This document shows, piece by piece, positions 20,705 to 32,180 of a stretch of DNA of 64,000 nucleotides. The translations under genes and the position numbers were made by a program. Below the pieces are notes generated by a model that was not told where the DNA came from, made no database searches, and saw only the letters and a list, made by a program, of their open reading frames with translations. The stretch is taken from NCBI GenBank assembly GCA_026214975.1, contig CM047807.1, forward strand, positions 68,055,824-68,119,823. Reading direction: 5' to 3'. Position 1 is the stretch's first letter. Every line of letters begins with the position of its first letter. Source of the stretch: Gentiana macrophylla (taxonomy: Eukaryota; Streptophyta; Magnoliopsida; Gentianales; Gentianaceae).

Positions 20705-21950
20705 AACATTGATTATAATGAGACCTTTTCTCCTGTAGCACAGATGGTGACAGTTCGAGCCTTTCTTGCTGTGGCGGCAGTTAAAAAGTGGGAGATCCAT
20801 CAGATTGATATCCACAATGCATTTTTGCACGGAGACCTGAGTGAAGAAATTTACCTGAAAATTCCTCCCGGATTTGACCATAACAACCAGAATATGGTGT
20901 GTCGTATGCAAAAATCACTCAATGGCTTGAACCAAGCACCCCGGTGTTGGTTTGCAAAGCTGGCGTCGGCATTGAATGAATATGGTTTCAAGCAGTCATA
21001 CTCAGATTATTCTCTATTCAGACTTGTTCGATGAGACATACGGTTGAATGTGCTAGTATATGTTGTTGATATGATACTTGCTGGAAATGATGCAACGACC
21101 ATTGCAGGTATTCAAAAACTATTTGGGCAGTTGTTTCAAAATGAAGGATTTGGGAAGTCTAAATTTTTTTCTTGGGTTGGAGGTAGCTAGCAATCCATAT
21201 GGAATTTTTCTATCTCAACGAAAGTATGCCCTTGACATAATTGATGAGACCGGTCTGTTAGGGGCTCGTCCTACTGAGTTCCTTATGGAACTAAATCACC
21301 ATTTGACGGTTGATGATGGTGACTTCTTGGATGATCCTGGCAAATATCGGAGATTGGTGGGATTCCTTATTTATCTTGGTGTTACACGTCCCAACTTGGC
21401 GTATTTGGTTCATATTCTTTCTGAATTTATACAGTCACCACGTGTTAAGCATTGAGAAGCTGCGTTATGAGTGGTTCGTTACTTGAAGAAGAGCCAGGGT
21501 CAAGGTGTACTTTTGCGGGCAGATAGCCCATTGTCCTTAGAATGGTGGTGTGACTCCGATTGGGCAAGTTCCCCGGTCACTCGTTGGTCCTTGAGTGGGT
21601 GTTTCATGTTACTTGGGACTTCACCGGTCCGTGGAAGACAGAGAAGCAGTAGACGGTCTCCCGTTCATCCGCGGAAGCTGAGTACCGTTCAATGGCGTCC
21701 ATTACATATGATCGGAAGCTTCTCGGCGATTTAGGTGTTCGGATACCAATGGGTATCCCTCTCCATTGTGATAGTCAGGCCGCATTACATATTGCCCAGA
21801 ATCCGGTTTTTCATGAGAGGACAAAACATATCGAAGCAGATTGTCACTTTGTTCGTGATGCGATCACGGAGGGCCTTATTGCTCCCGGGTATGTGCCCAC
21901 ACAAGTCCAGCTGGTGGATATTTTAACGAAAGCCTTGAGGAAACAATAGT
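20705..21950 (+). pseudogene. nested copia RT/RNase H with altered YVDD
   Basis: RT starts abruptly at DYNETFSPVAQ and is open through 20744-21034 (DIHNAFLHGDLSEEIYLKIP, LNGLNQAPRCWF). The catalytic box reads Y-V-V-D at 21059-21070 because codon 21065-21067 is GTT, so one catalytic Asp of YVDD is Val. Later frames give FFLGLEVASNPYGIFLSQRK, RPNLAYLVHILSEFI, RNase H WWCDSDWASSPVTR and [13 protein letters not shown], with VDILTKAL at the end. Frameshifts and a TGA separate the blocks. Confidence 0.85.
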
Positions 21951-22009
21951 TTGAATTTTTGTTACGCAAGTTGGGCGTTCATGATCTTCACGCTCCAACT
22001 TGAGGGGAG

Positions 22010-22174
22010 GTATTACGGATTTATATTAATATTATGAAATTATATTTATTGTACTTTCTAGAATGGGTATTTTAGACATTATGTATAGATGTTGAAGCCC
22101 TAGAGTTGTCTATATATTTGTACGACTATTAATTGTGAATGACAAGGAAAATTAGTCGGGTGATCAAATTTGTC
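22010..22174 (+). repeat. nested copia 3' LTR
   Basis: Preceded by the purine run TTGAGGGGAG and followed by the AAGAG target duplication. Nearly identical to 20110-20274. Confidence 0.85.
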
Positions 22175-22179
22175 AAGAG

Positions 22180-22262
22180 GAGATGTGGAACGAATAATTA
22201 AGAAGACCAGAGGAGGCAGAGGAGGGAGGAGCTTGGAGGACGGGAACGTTTGACTGAGCCAT
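22180..22262 (-). pseudogene. minus-strand copia gag N-terminus
   Basis: ATG at 22262 on the minus strand opens MAQSNVPVLQAPPSS and runs into the nested element at 22179. It continues at 20104. Its position some 190 bp after the PBS fits a gag start. Confidence 0.6.
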
Positions 22263-22450
22263 GGTTGCCAGCAAGAACGCTGTAAATTTTGTTTTGAGAA
22301 GAAGTTGTACGAGAAAGAGAAATAGAAAAAGATTTCATTGGAGGAGAAAAAAAAGGAATAGATTTGATTGGAGGAGAAAAGTCAGAATATGCCCGAAAAA
22401 AGGAGAGAGAAAAATAATTGGAGAAAATAATTTGCAAGAGGGATATTACT

Positions 22451-22512
22451 GCTCTGATACCATGACACAATGGAAAAATTGTATTATATTATTCACACTT
22501 GAATCGGTTGTG
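22451..22512 (-). repeat. PBS and truncated 5' LTR of the minus copia
   Basis: GCTCTGATACCA (22451-22462) is the reverse complement of the initiator tRNA-Met type PBS TGGTATCAGAGC. The adjoining 50 bp match the outer part of the LTR at 16531 and then stop at 22512, where Sirevirus sequence begins within about 15 bp. Confidence 0.8.
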
Positions 22513-22526
22513 GTAAAAAATATATG

Positions 22527-23425
22527 TGAAGGGGATCGAGCAAGGAAATACACTGAAAGACAAGTTTCTGAAAGAACAATTTACATCCATTCACCAGAAA
22601 CTTGATAAGCTTGCTGAGACACCTAAGCCTCTTTGTGGTGAATCTGCTGGAACACTTGCAACTTCTTTATCTTTGGATCCTAAAATTACTGAGAGGATAA
22701 CTCTACTGGAGCAAACAATGCAAGAAAGGATCACAGCTGTTGACATTAGGACTGAAATTATGGAGGGTCAACTGAACAATCTAGTGCTCACACAAGAGAG
22801 TGTACATGGCATGCTGTCCCATTTTGTTGATGATGTCAATAAGGGGGAAGAGAGCCAAACAGCAGTAGCAAAAGAGGCTGCCAGAATCTTTGCTAAGAAA
22901 AGATGGGAAGATGACACTAATGCTTTTAGGGAGCCTGCACCTGGCAGACTTCCACTTACTGATGATCTTCTCAGAGAATACAAGAAGGTCTACAACAGCA
23001 AAAGAAGACCTTATCATGATAAAGGTTTCCATGAGGGACTCAATTCCTTTCTTGGACTCAAGTTTTGGGAAGCAAGGGTTAAATCCATGAGGGCTGCACA
23101 CAGAGGTGGAAGAGGTGGTAGAGGTGGAAGGAGTTTACCTACTACCAATGCAAATGAGTCACTTAATGAATTCAAGGAAGTATACATGCGTTTAGGCTTT
23201 AGAGTACATCAAATCAACCATACTCTACCTGAAGCATGGCATTGGTGGAAACAAGTGAATCCTCATATTGATTTCTCTCTGATTGAAAATGAATGGATGA
23301 GAGAAATGATCAGAGAGATAATAGCCTATCAAGAGCAAGCAGAAAAGGCAATGCAAGAAAGAGAAAGAAGACAAGAGATCAAAGATACTTTATCCGTGGT
23401 TATCATTTCTTCAGATATCTAGACT
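22527..23425 (+). pseudogene. Sirevirus env-like ORF, C-terminal part (copy 1)
   Basis: A continuous frame of nearly 300 codons matching 40205-41046 of the complete copy at high identity. It contains GNTLKDKFLKEQFTSI, the EYKKVYNSKRRPYHDKGF block, a GGRGGRGGR spacer and the terminal AWHWWKQVNPHIDFSLIE motif. It has no proper start because its 5' part is cut at the junction with the minus copia LTR. Sirevirus env-like proteins have unknown function; here it survives only as the right end of a truncated element. Confidence 0.85.
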
Positions 23426-23544
23426 GTAATACTTTTGAACAACTGATTATAATGAGATATGACTATACTTGTTCTATTTTTGTTTTTAATCTTTTTGCTT
23501 TGCTGTAAGGAGGGTATTGGCATCATCACCAAAAAAGGGGAAAT

Positions 23545-24682
23545 TGTTGGACTTATTTTTAAGTTTTAGTGATGAGTGCCAGACTAGCTGTTATAGAGCA
23601 AAGGCAAAAAGATGTCTATATCAAATGTATAGGTTTATTAGAGTTTGATTTTGTATAGGTTTGATCAAACCAGCATTGTAAAGGTCAGCTGACTTACATC
23701 AGCAGACTAATCTAGATCGATAGAGGGTAGCCGAGTCAAGTGAGACTTATCGTGAACTCGCAAGACCCGAAAGTGAGGCTCAAACTTAGTTATTGAAGGC
23801 TAAGGGATCAAACTTAGTATTTAAGGTCAAGGATATGGAATCAGAATTTAGGGAAGTATGCGATGACCTAAACTGATTACATATACCTTGTGTACAAGGT
23901 CTAAGTTCCACAAGTTAAGTGGTGATTGGAACTTAGTTATATGCAAAAAGGTGTAATCTAACTTCATAAATTAATGTTAGATAAAAGGCAGTTAGCTGAA
24001 GTGTTTTTAAACACAACAACATTTGGATCAGCTTGCTGATGTGTATATCAGCAGACTTATGTTCTCAGGAACCTGCTGGACACATATTTCGATCTAATCA
24101 AAGGCTGCATTGGAAGATTACAAAGAAAGGGACAGCTAACAACCTCTGATTTTATCAAACAAATCAATGGTTAAGATTAAAGGGACGTTGGGATGATTCA
24201 GACCTTTATCCAATGGATACAAGTCAAAGGGTGGAATGATCAAAATCTGTCAAAAGGAGTCGGCGATTGTCACCCTAGAAAAATCGAGAAAAAAAGCAAG
24301 TCAAGATGGAGACAAATCCAAAATGGCTATGTTTGAATTTCAAACATAAGTCACAAGGATTTCTACCTATAAAAAGAGGACTCCTAACTCAGATACATGT
24401 GATGATTTCAGAAGAAAAATAAGGATCTATCTTGAGCTATCAGAATTAAAATTGATCAAACACCCTGCTGACCCTACTGAGCATAAGGCTACTGATCCAG
24501 GATATTTCTTCAAGTGTAATCTGCATTCAAGCTGCATCAAGTTTACACACTTGAAGACATCAAGCTGCTGATCATATCATCCTGATCAAGTTGCTGAAAG
24601 CTGAGTCACTTACTTGATTCAATCTTTCTTTTACAAGAAATCTACTGAAGACAGTGAAGCATCTTTGGATGTGAAAGACTGT
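23545..24682 (+). repeat. Sirevirus LTR shared by copies 1 and 2, left piece
   Basis: Begins TGTTGGACTT right after the Sirevirus-type purine tract AAAAAAGGGGAAAT and a CATCATCACC motif. Interrupted at ACTGT (24678-24682) by a gypsy element; continues at 30336. Together about 1.7 kb. Confidence 0.9.
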
Positions 24683-26318
24683 TGTTCGGTAAAAACTAGT
24701 TTTATAATTTATAAACCGAAACACCCCAAGTATAAGGTTCGTAGTATAGGATGTTAACGGGTCGTCCTAAGGGAGTGGAATGTTTATCGGATCAAGGAAC
24801 AATTATTCTATCGATTATGTCACGACTATTAACTAAACTAGGGTTTAAACTAATTATGAACAAAAAAAGGGCGATGAACAGTAACTTGATGAATAGTAAA
24901 TTTGCAGAAAATTAACAATTAACAACTAGAATTTAAAACAACTAACTTAGCAATCAACGATTTATACTAATGATTCGATTTATCAAGTAATTAAAACAAC
25001 GGCAAGGCAACGGGAATCCACCGATCAACCAACCCAACCCCAACTAGACGGCAAGCTAAAGATATAATTTTAGTAACGATCAATCACGAATTCGATTAAA
25101 TTTCTAAGCGAATTCTACGGTTTCGTTTTCTTTTTCAAGTAAAACAAAACGACATGCAAAACACGATCACGAGATTATTTCTAATACTCCTACTCAACTA
25201 ACTATGATCAATCTCTTGAAACATAATCAATCGCATCAATTGAAAAGGTCACAACTTGAACAATATTTTCATATAAATTCAAAGCATAAAAGATGGTTTC
25301 ATCGATCTCTCGATTCAAATAAAACATAAACGATAAATAACAAATTCTAATTGATGAAAAACGATAACTTTACTCACTAAAAGTACGGCTAAAAATCTCT
25401 CTAGTTGGTGTTGATGTTGATCGGTTTCATCCGTTGTCCCACCATGATGTGCTTAGCCAACAACCATGATGTTAATCATGATCATTGGGATGGAGAGATT
25501 CATCTTTGAATCTCCTCTTTTGAATGATCTTGTTTCTTTGCTCTTTTCTTATGTATGGAATGGTCTGTATTAGGGTTTATCATGCGGCCTGTATTTATAG
25601 ATGGATAGGTCGGTTCTTCGAGGCGGTGCACTCGGACGCTAGTTTAGAAATCAACGCTAGTTCACTCCATGGACTCAAAACTAAAATTCATATATTGAGT
25701 TGTAGACCTCCAAAAATTATGATCCGAATGTCATAAAAAGCTCTCGGAAAACTCTACAACTTTCATTAAGGACTCTTCTTCTTAAAACGCCTTTTGATTA
25801 GCCCGTCAGATTACGAGTCGTTTCGGGATTTTCCACTTACCCAAATTGATTAGCCACTTGATCACCATTTGAGTTGTAGAAGTCCGATTGACGTAATTCA
25901 AAGTGCGTTGGAAAGCTCTTTCAAAGATCTACAGTTTTCATGAAGAAGTCCTCCCTGAAAATGCCTCTAAGCTGGGTCAAATCTCCGTCGAAAATATGTA
26001 ACGATTTAAGTACTTAGGAAAATTTGCCCCGTTGAACTCGTAAACTTGTGGCATCTTCTTCTAACCCTCTAAACACCTCTTTTAGACCGAAGATATGCAT
26101 CTACAAGATATCCAAAATATTGCAAAGTGTAACAACATCCAAATAAACATAAAACCAACGATAAGAACACATAAATCACCACTTTTGCAATTTATTATCT
26201 TTAAAACTCATTTGCTCAGTTTATCCTTTTGGCGAGTGATTTTCTATAAGAATCACTAAAACATGGAAGATAATGTTACGAAATAACTCGATAAAAACCG
26301 TAAAATTAGTCGTAAACA
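24683..26318 (-). repeat. gypsy 3' LTR (minus)
   Basis: 1636 bp with TGTT...AACA ends, bounded by the target duplication outside and the polypurine tract inside. From 25681 to 26318 it is nearly identical to 29693-30330. The other 1.0 kb has no counterpart in the right LTR. Confidence 0.85.
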
Positions 26319-29070
26319 ACTCCCCCACACTTAAACTTTTGCTCGTCCCGAGCAAAACAAAACAAAGTCAAGCTCGAGACAAATAAACATCTATACAAAT
26401 ATGAAGTATATTCAATAACTTAGAAGTTCACCCGTGTAGTGTGTGCATAGCCATAATAAACTTCCACTAAGTTCCACAATTTGAAAGTTATTCAAACCAA
26501 AACTAGCCCGGTTTCCCATCTAAGTTAGAAATATTCAAAAATTATAACAGGCACTTTACAAAACATACATATCCCAAAAAGAAATAGTAGAGAATATCTA
26601 AAACATTTCTGACAGACTCAGAGGATAATCCCTACAACATATCCTTCAGTTTATACTAGGTATAAGATTAACGATAACCAAGTCTTTAATTTAATTTTTA
26701 TACGCAGATTAGAATGAGCTCGCATTACCGCCATAGTAGAATAGGATGTTTTCGTGATAACACCCTACCTTACCCAAATCATAAGGTAGCTTCTTCTAAC
26801 TCGTCGTGAGATTTTGGTCATCATAGTGGTATAGGACATACGTGGTACACCCTACCTCACCCAAATCATAAACCAACTTCCGACACGACACACACAATTA
26901 CAATTATGTTTACTTAGAGATTTCTCATTTGGCAAAGTGGAAAAGATTATTTTCTAGTAGCAATGACCATCGAGCATAACACCTCAAGTAAACAATTTAT
27001 TACTATTGCAAAGACTTAATCATGTTTCACTTATCACATTCAAACTTACAGATATTCACAGTATGTCATACTTTAATCCTAGAATACAAACTACTAAACT
27101 TTTCAAGAATTGTACATAAGCAAAGAAACATGCTATAATCATAAAAATCTCCAACTAAAATGGGGTAGGCTTTCAACATTTAGCCCATCATTTACTATGG
27201 CATGTGAAAAAGAGTGTCGGGTGAAACAACTAAAATTACTAAATATGCAGAATACAGCATCAATGATATAAACTCAAGCAAAGATATGTCTTTGTCTACT
27301 CGGGATATAACAAAAAAAAATTTGAAAATTAAGCACTTTTCATAGAAATACTAAAAATATGAGCAAACGAAAGTAGACACATAAATCATCTATCCCTTCC
27401 CCACACTTAGATTGCAACTTGTCCTCAAGTTATACGAGAAATAATAAATTAGAGAACTTAGCCGATTGGATCTTTGGCAATTCCGGAAAAATCGGTAAAA
27501 CCAAAATTGTTGCATAGCTCGGTGAGGATATGGAGCATCACAGTCAATCGAATACATCTTTAAAGTGCACAATAGCTATAGAAAGTATCCTGCAGACTTG
27601 ATTAGTGCAAAAAGAGTCTTCGGGAAAAAGAAAAAGATTATATATATAAAGCACATGGAAAAGGAGATATAGAGATATTTCAAATTTAAGCTCATATAAA
27701 GATGGAATACATATACATGGAACATATCACAAACTCGTAGGCTAGGTGCAAGTACATGAAAATGCAATCTATATGAAATGAAGATCTAAAAAAAACTTTT
27801 CAGCGAGGCTTAGTGTGATCAGGTCGGTCTGAAACCCTACAGCGACTACGGCCCGTGCAGAAACAAAATAAAAATGAGGAGGTAGTGTTACGGAAACCGA
27901 CAGTTAACTACGCTCAAGAAAAATAAAAGAAAAAATAGAAAAACAATGCAACTAGATGACATGCAACTGAATGATATGCAAAAATAAAAGAAAATAAAAG
28001 AAAGAAAACTTGCCCACTCATTTGCAACACGACATATATAAAATAAACGTCTACCAAATAATGACAAAGTTACGATAAACGCATGAAGATCGTTTCATTA
28101 CATGATGGTGGACGGCGCCTTAAGACTCATCAAAAGGTGATAGCATTATGGAAAACCCACAGTTAGCTATACTAAACAGATATAACTCATAAGACTGGAA
28201 TGGTAGCATTACGAAAACCGACAGTTACTACCCAAATGAGTTATAAAAATAACAAGGAAACACATAAGTCTCAAAGCTTAAAAGATTCATCATAACGATA
28301 TGTAGCATACGGAAACCGACATTAGCCACTAACAATGATAAGAACAGTTATAGCATACGAGAACCGACAGTAACTATAACATGCCTAGATGAATCATGTA
28401 TATAAAAGTTAAGCAGTTATCTAACATGGATTCGTAGATGGAAAGATATGAATATGCAAGCTCAGAACATCTACGTAAAAGAAATTAGACACATAAGCTC
28501 GATTTAAAGTATCCATATCAAATAAAGCATTAAAAATCAAATTGAGAAGAAATCTGGAACCTGGACTGGCGTTCACTAATTCAAACGGGCGTTTAAAACT
28601 TATGCAGGCCGGACGGGCGTTTAGATATATGGACGTCCGTCTGGTTCTTGAAAACAGTAACGTAGCCGTACGTTTTGGAACGGACGAGCGCCCAACAAAC
28701 CAGACGCTTCGTTTACTCAAGATGTTAGGATCGGACGGGCGCTCACTTACCGAACGCTCGTCCAACAAATGAATTTGCATAGAAAACGCAGGAAACACAA
28801 CAAACCCTAATTTCTTAAGAGATCATACATCAAATATCACAGAGCAGCCGCATCAAATTAAAGCACAGAGGGTTAGACTAGATACAAACAACCATATAGT
28901 TCACGTTTCACAAATCGAGTAAAAAACTTTTTGCACATTCTTAACCCAACGGTTATCGAAACACGGCAAAAATAAAAACTCTCGATTTATTTCACGCTAC
29001 TTTTATTGAAAACGAAAAACGAAACGTAACAAAATCGAGAACTAGCTTAACTAGATTCAACATGACTCCT
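26319..29070 (-). other. gypsy interior without coding capacity
   Basis: About 2.75 kb. It opens (on the plus strand) with the polypurine tract and CGTCCCGAGCAAAAC, a landmark close to the 3' LTR of Athila/Tat elements. Only short random frames occur. It contains duplicated CACCCTACCT-ACCCAAATCATAA blocks (26757 and 26848), dispersed mini-hairpin units (27882-28380), and a run of related CGGACGGGCGTTT-like motifs at 28562-28770. Confidence 0.75.
27882..28380. repeat. five dispersed mini-hairpin units
   Basis: Units start at 27882, 28141, 28202, 28302 and 28350. Each reads roughly TAGCATTACGGAAACCGACAG followed by a closing arm. Outer arms pair as GTAG/CTAC, ATAGC/GCTAT or TATAG/CTATA, and an inner CGG-AAA-CCG can also pair. 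The paired arms change together between units. Confidence 0.6.
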
Positions 29071-29090
29071 ATTCCCCGGCAACGGCGCCA
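29071..29090 (-). other. primer binding site of the minus gypsy element
   Basis: Minus-strand TGGCGCCGTTGCCGGGGAAT lies four bases inside the end of the right LTR, in the expected place and orientation. Confidence 0.9.
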
Positions 29091-29094
29091 CTTT

Positions 29095-30330
29095 TGTTGG
29101 AGAGATTTTGCATCATTAAAACAAAAGAAAATTTATAAACCTATACTACCATGCAAAACTACCTCCTAACCGGCCGAATACCGGGTAGTTGCTAGTAAAG
29201 TTGGATAAGTACGGGTATCGATCCTCAGGGAAAAGGGATGTTGAATCTAGTTTTATTAATCCTCTCAATTGTTACTCAAGAAAACAAATAAACGAAAGAT
29301 TAAACATAAAAACTCAAAGAACAACTAAAATAAATCTAAGCTAGAACAAATAATAAAAACCTAAACTAAGGATACATGGGATCAAACAGTGCACAAACCA
29401 AGTGATCTCAATCCTAGTTCATCTCATGATTTTAATTCAAATTGTGGTTTCACCTTTACACGAGATACAAATCCCTAATTCCTTAGTGAATTTAATCTCA
29501 AGCTATGGATTCCTAATTCCTTAGTGAGTCCAATTTATCAATCTCTCATCTTCCGAATGTTGAGATCGATTTACCAAACAAAACTCGGTGTAGATTCAGG
29601 TTAACTCTCGTATTTTAGAATCTAACAACCTAGATAATTAACCAATTAATTTGTCACATAATTAATGATTAAAGATCCTATCTTTCTACTTCTAAAATTC
29701 ATATCTTGAGTTGTAGACCTCCAAAAATTATGATCCGAATGTCATAAAAAAGCTCTCGGAAAACTCTACAACTTTCATTAAGGACTCTTCTTCAGAAAAC
29801 GCCTTTTTGATTAGCCCGTCAGACACGAGTCGTTTTGGGATTTTCCACTTACCCAAATTGATTAGCCACTTGATCACCATTTGAGTTGTAGAAGTCCGAT
29901 TGACGTAATTCAAAGTGCGTTGGAAAGCTCTTTCAAAGATCTACAGTTTTCATGAAGAAGTCCTCCCTGAAAATGCCTCTAAGCTGGGTCAAATCTCCGT
30001 CGAAAATATGTAACGATTTAAGTACTTAGGAAAATTTGCTCCGTTGAACTCGTAAACTTGTGGCATCTTCTTCTAACCTCTAAACACCTCTTTTAGACCG
30101 AAGATATGCATCTACAAGATATCCAAAATATTGCAAAGTGTAACAACATCCAAATAAACATAAAACCAACGATAAGAACACATAAATCAGCCACTTTTGC
30201 AATTTATTATCTTTAAAACTCATTTGCTCAGTTTATCCTTTTGGCGAGTGATTTTCTATAAGAATCACTAAAACATGGAAGATAATGTTACGAAATAACT
30301 CGATAAAAACCGTGAAATTAGTCGTAAACA
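29095..30330 (-). repeat. gypsy 5' LTR (minus), chimeric
   Basis: 1236 bp. The outer 638 bp (29693-30330) match the left LTR closely. The inner 598 bp (29095-29692), next to the PBS, are a different LTR sequence with a similar layout (for example GGGTATCGATCCTCAGGG against GGGTCGTCCTAAGGGAG). The switch occurs at CTAAAATTCATAT. Confidence 0.8.
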
Positions 30331-30335
30331 ACTGT

Positions 30336-30897
30336 TGGTTGTGGTGGAGCTGGTGAAGAGGCAATCCTACCCTTCAAGGACCAGTGGAAGACTTTGGAGC
30401 AGCAATCCTACCTGTTCCAAGTGTTCAGTTTGTGAAGCCATAGTTATTGGTGAAGGACAAGCATCTCAGGATTTTTGTAACAGCTACCTCAAGAATCTCT
30501 AGTGAATTACCTCCAACATCACAAGAGAAGAGTGGGTGACAGATTACACCACCTGGAACCACTATAAAATCGCCTACTTACTTTCGCATTTATATTCTCG
30601 CACTTAGTTTATCTAACACATCAATCTACTGAATCTAGCAAATGAATCACACACATACACTCTTGAGTATCTAATACTTGGTATCATATTTAACAACAAG
30701 TAATAAGGCTTAATTTTTGATAAATTTCCATTTGCACAAATTGAGAAACTCAATAGTCGGCAGACTCATCGAGTGTCACAGACTATTGAAGTATCGCAGG
30801 TTTGAAGTTTCTTGAGTTTGTTAACTCCAAAAAGTTTTAAGTGTTAAGTTTATTCACCCCCTCTAAACTTAACCAAAGCCTTTTCAAGGGACCAACA
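30336..30897 (+). repeat. Sirevirus LTR shared by copies 1 and 2, right piece
   Basis: Continues the LTR from 24682, with its TATA box (TATAAAA) at 30563-30569, and ends ACCAACA. It is followed by the PBS TGGTATCGGAGC at 30900-30911. Confidence 0.9.
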
Positions 30898-31000
30898 ATT
30901 GGTATCGGAGCGGTGCTTTTGTTCTGAAGTAATCCTACTTGTTGTGCTTGTGAAAATACTTTGAAAACTTTTTCAAGTCTGATTTTCAAATCTTTGCATC

Positions 31001-32180
31001 ATGGATAACAACCAGTATACTAGAACAATGTTGATGTGTTCTTTAGATCGTTTTGATGAGTATAAACGTCGTATGCAGGCTTATCTATCTGCAACACATG
31101 ATGAAATGATGGATGTGTTGACAGATGGACCACTGGAGATTACCAAGTCAGAATGAGTGGGAGGTGAGACACAAGACATTCCAAAACCAAAAGGGAATGG
31201 ACTGCTAAAGATAGAAAAAGAGAAAATCTCAACAATATTTCTATTGATATCATATACGTAACTTTGGATAGCAATATGTATATGAAGGTGAAGGATTGCA
31301 AGGCGCAAAGGAACTATGGGACAAGTTACAATTAATCTGTGAAGGCAATCGATGCAATCAAAAGAACAAGATCAGTGTGGCAAAGAAGAAGTTCCATGAG
31401 TTCAAGATGAAACCAAATGAAACCATTGAACAAATGGAATCAAGATTAAATGCAATCATGGATGAACTCACCCTACTGAGTGTGAAGTACTCACAAGAAG
31501 AAATCAACTCAAAAATCTTGGAAGCATTACCTGCAAAAGAAGTCTGGGAGATGAAGGTGACTGCCATAGAAGAAATGAGGAGTTTCCATGAAGAAGACAC
31601 CTTCAAACTATTTTCAGATCTTAAGGCCTATGAATTTAGCAAAAAGCTTGTGCCTGAGACTGAAAAAGAAGAGCCAAAGACCACTGCATTTCCTGCTTCA
31701 CATCAAGAAGAGACATCAAGAGCTCAAGATGATCTACTAGATGAGATGCAAGAGCATATTGCCCTACTGAGCAAGAAAACCAGGATGATGAAAACTGAAA
31801 AGGGTTCTCCAAGGAATTTCACAAAGAAATTCAGTGAAAAGAAGAAGGAAGAATCAAAGAAAGATACTGATTACTTGTGCTATCATTGCAAGAAACCCTG
31901 ACACTTCAAACCTGATTATCCTGAATTAAAATAGAAAAAGGAACTTGATTATCTTTGCTTTAATTGCAAAAATCCTGGACATTTCAGACCTGATTGTCCA
32001 GACCTACTGAAGACCAAGAGCCAACAAAGAAGACATGGCAAGAAGGCTATGGTTGCTGAAGATGAATCAGGATATGAAGTAGAATCAGAAAAGGGAAATG
32101 AATTTGATGATACTGCACTTGTTGCTGAGATGGAAGATTATGCTTTAATGGCTAATATGGATGAAACAGAGGAGGTATAA
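31001..32180 (+). pseudogene. Sirevirus gag, degenerate
   Basis: Gag forms the particle core. ATG at 31001 starts MDNNQYTRTMLM with YLSATHDEMMDVLTDGP, a conserved Sirevirus-like N-terminus, and stops at 31154. The frame 31296-31901 covers the UBN2-like middle (AKELWDKLQLICEGNR, FKMKPNETIEQMESRLNAI). The first zinc knuckle is broken by a stop and a Cys-to-Tyr change (CYHCKKP-stop-HFKPDY). The second, CFNCKNPGHFRPDC, is intact near 31960. An acidic tail ends at about 32180. Confidence 0.85.

Larger units (their letters stand above)
20110..22174 (+). mobile_element. internally deleted copia nested in copia gag
   Basis: A 2065-bp plus-strand element with the 5-bp target duplication AAGAG (20105-20109 and 22175-22179). 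It has LTRs of about 164 bp at both ends, PBS TGGTATCAGAGCC and polypurine tract TTGAGGGGAG at 22000-22009. The interior jumps from the 5' leader to RT: gag, protease and integrase are absent. It could have moved only with proteins supplied in trans. Confidence 0.9.
16531..22512 (-). mobile_element. copia element on the minus strand, split and truncated
   Basis: A minus-strand Ty1/copia element. Its 3' LTR lies at the left and its 5' LTR is cut at 22512. The order on the minus strand is PBS, gag start, protease, integrase, RT, RNase H, polypurine tract, LTR. Another copia (20110-22174) is inserted in gag. Without that insertion it is only about 3.9 kb, so much of gag is deleted. Confidence 0.85.
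24683..30330 (-). mobile_element. non-coding Athila/Tat-like gypsy element, minus strand
   Basis: A 5648-bp insertion with the 5-bp target duplication ACTGT (24678-24682 and 30331-30335). On the minus strand it has PBS TGGCGCCGTTGCCGGGGAAT at 29090-29071 and the polypurine tract GTTTAAGTGTGGGGGAGT at 26336-26319. The 2.7-kb interior has no gag or pol homology, so it is a non-autonomous, LARD-like member of the clade. Confidence 0.85.

Noticed and set aside
24683..26318. Reading the gypsy element as plus-strand
   Set aside because: PBS and polypurine tract are both on the minus strand, and the LTR ends agree with that orientation.
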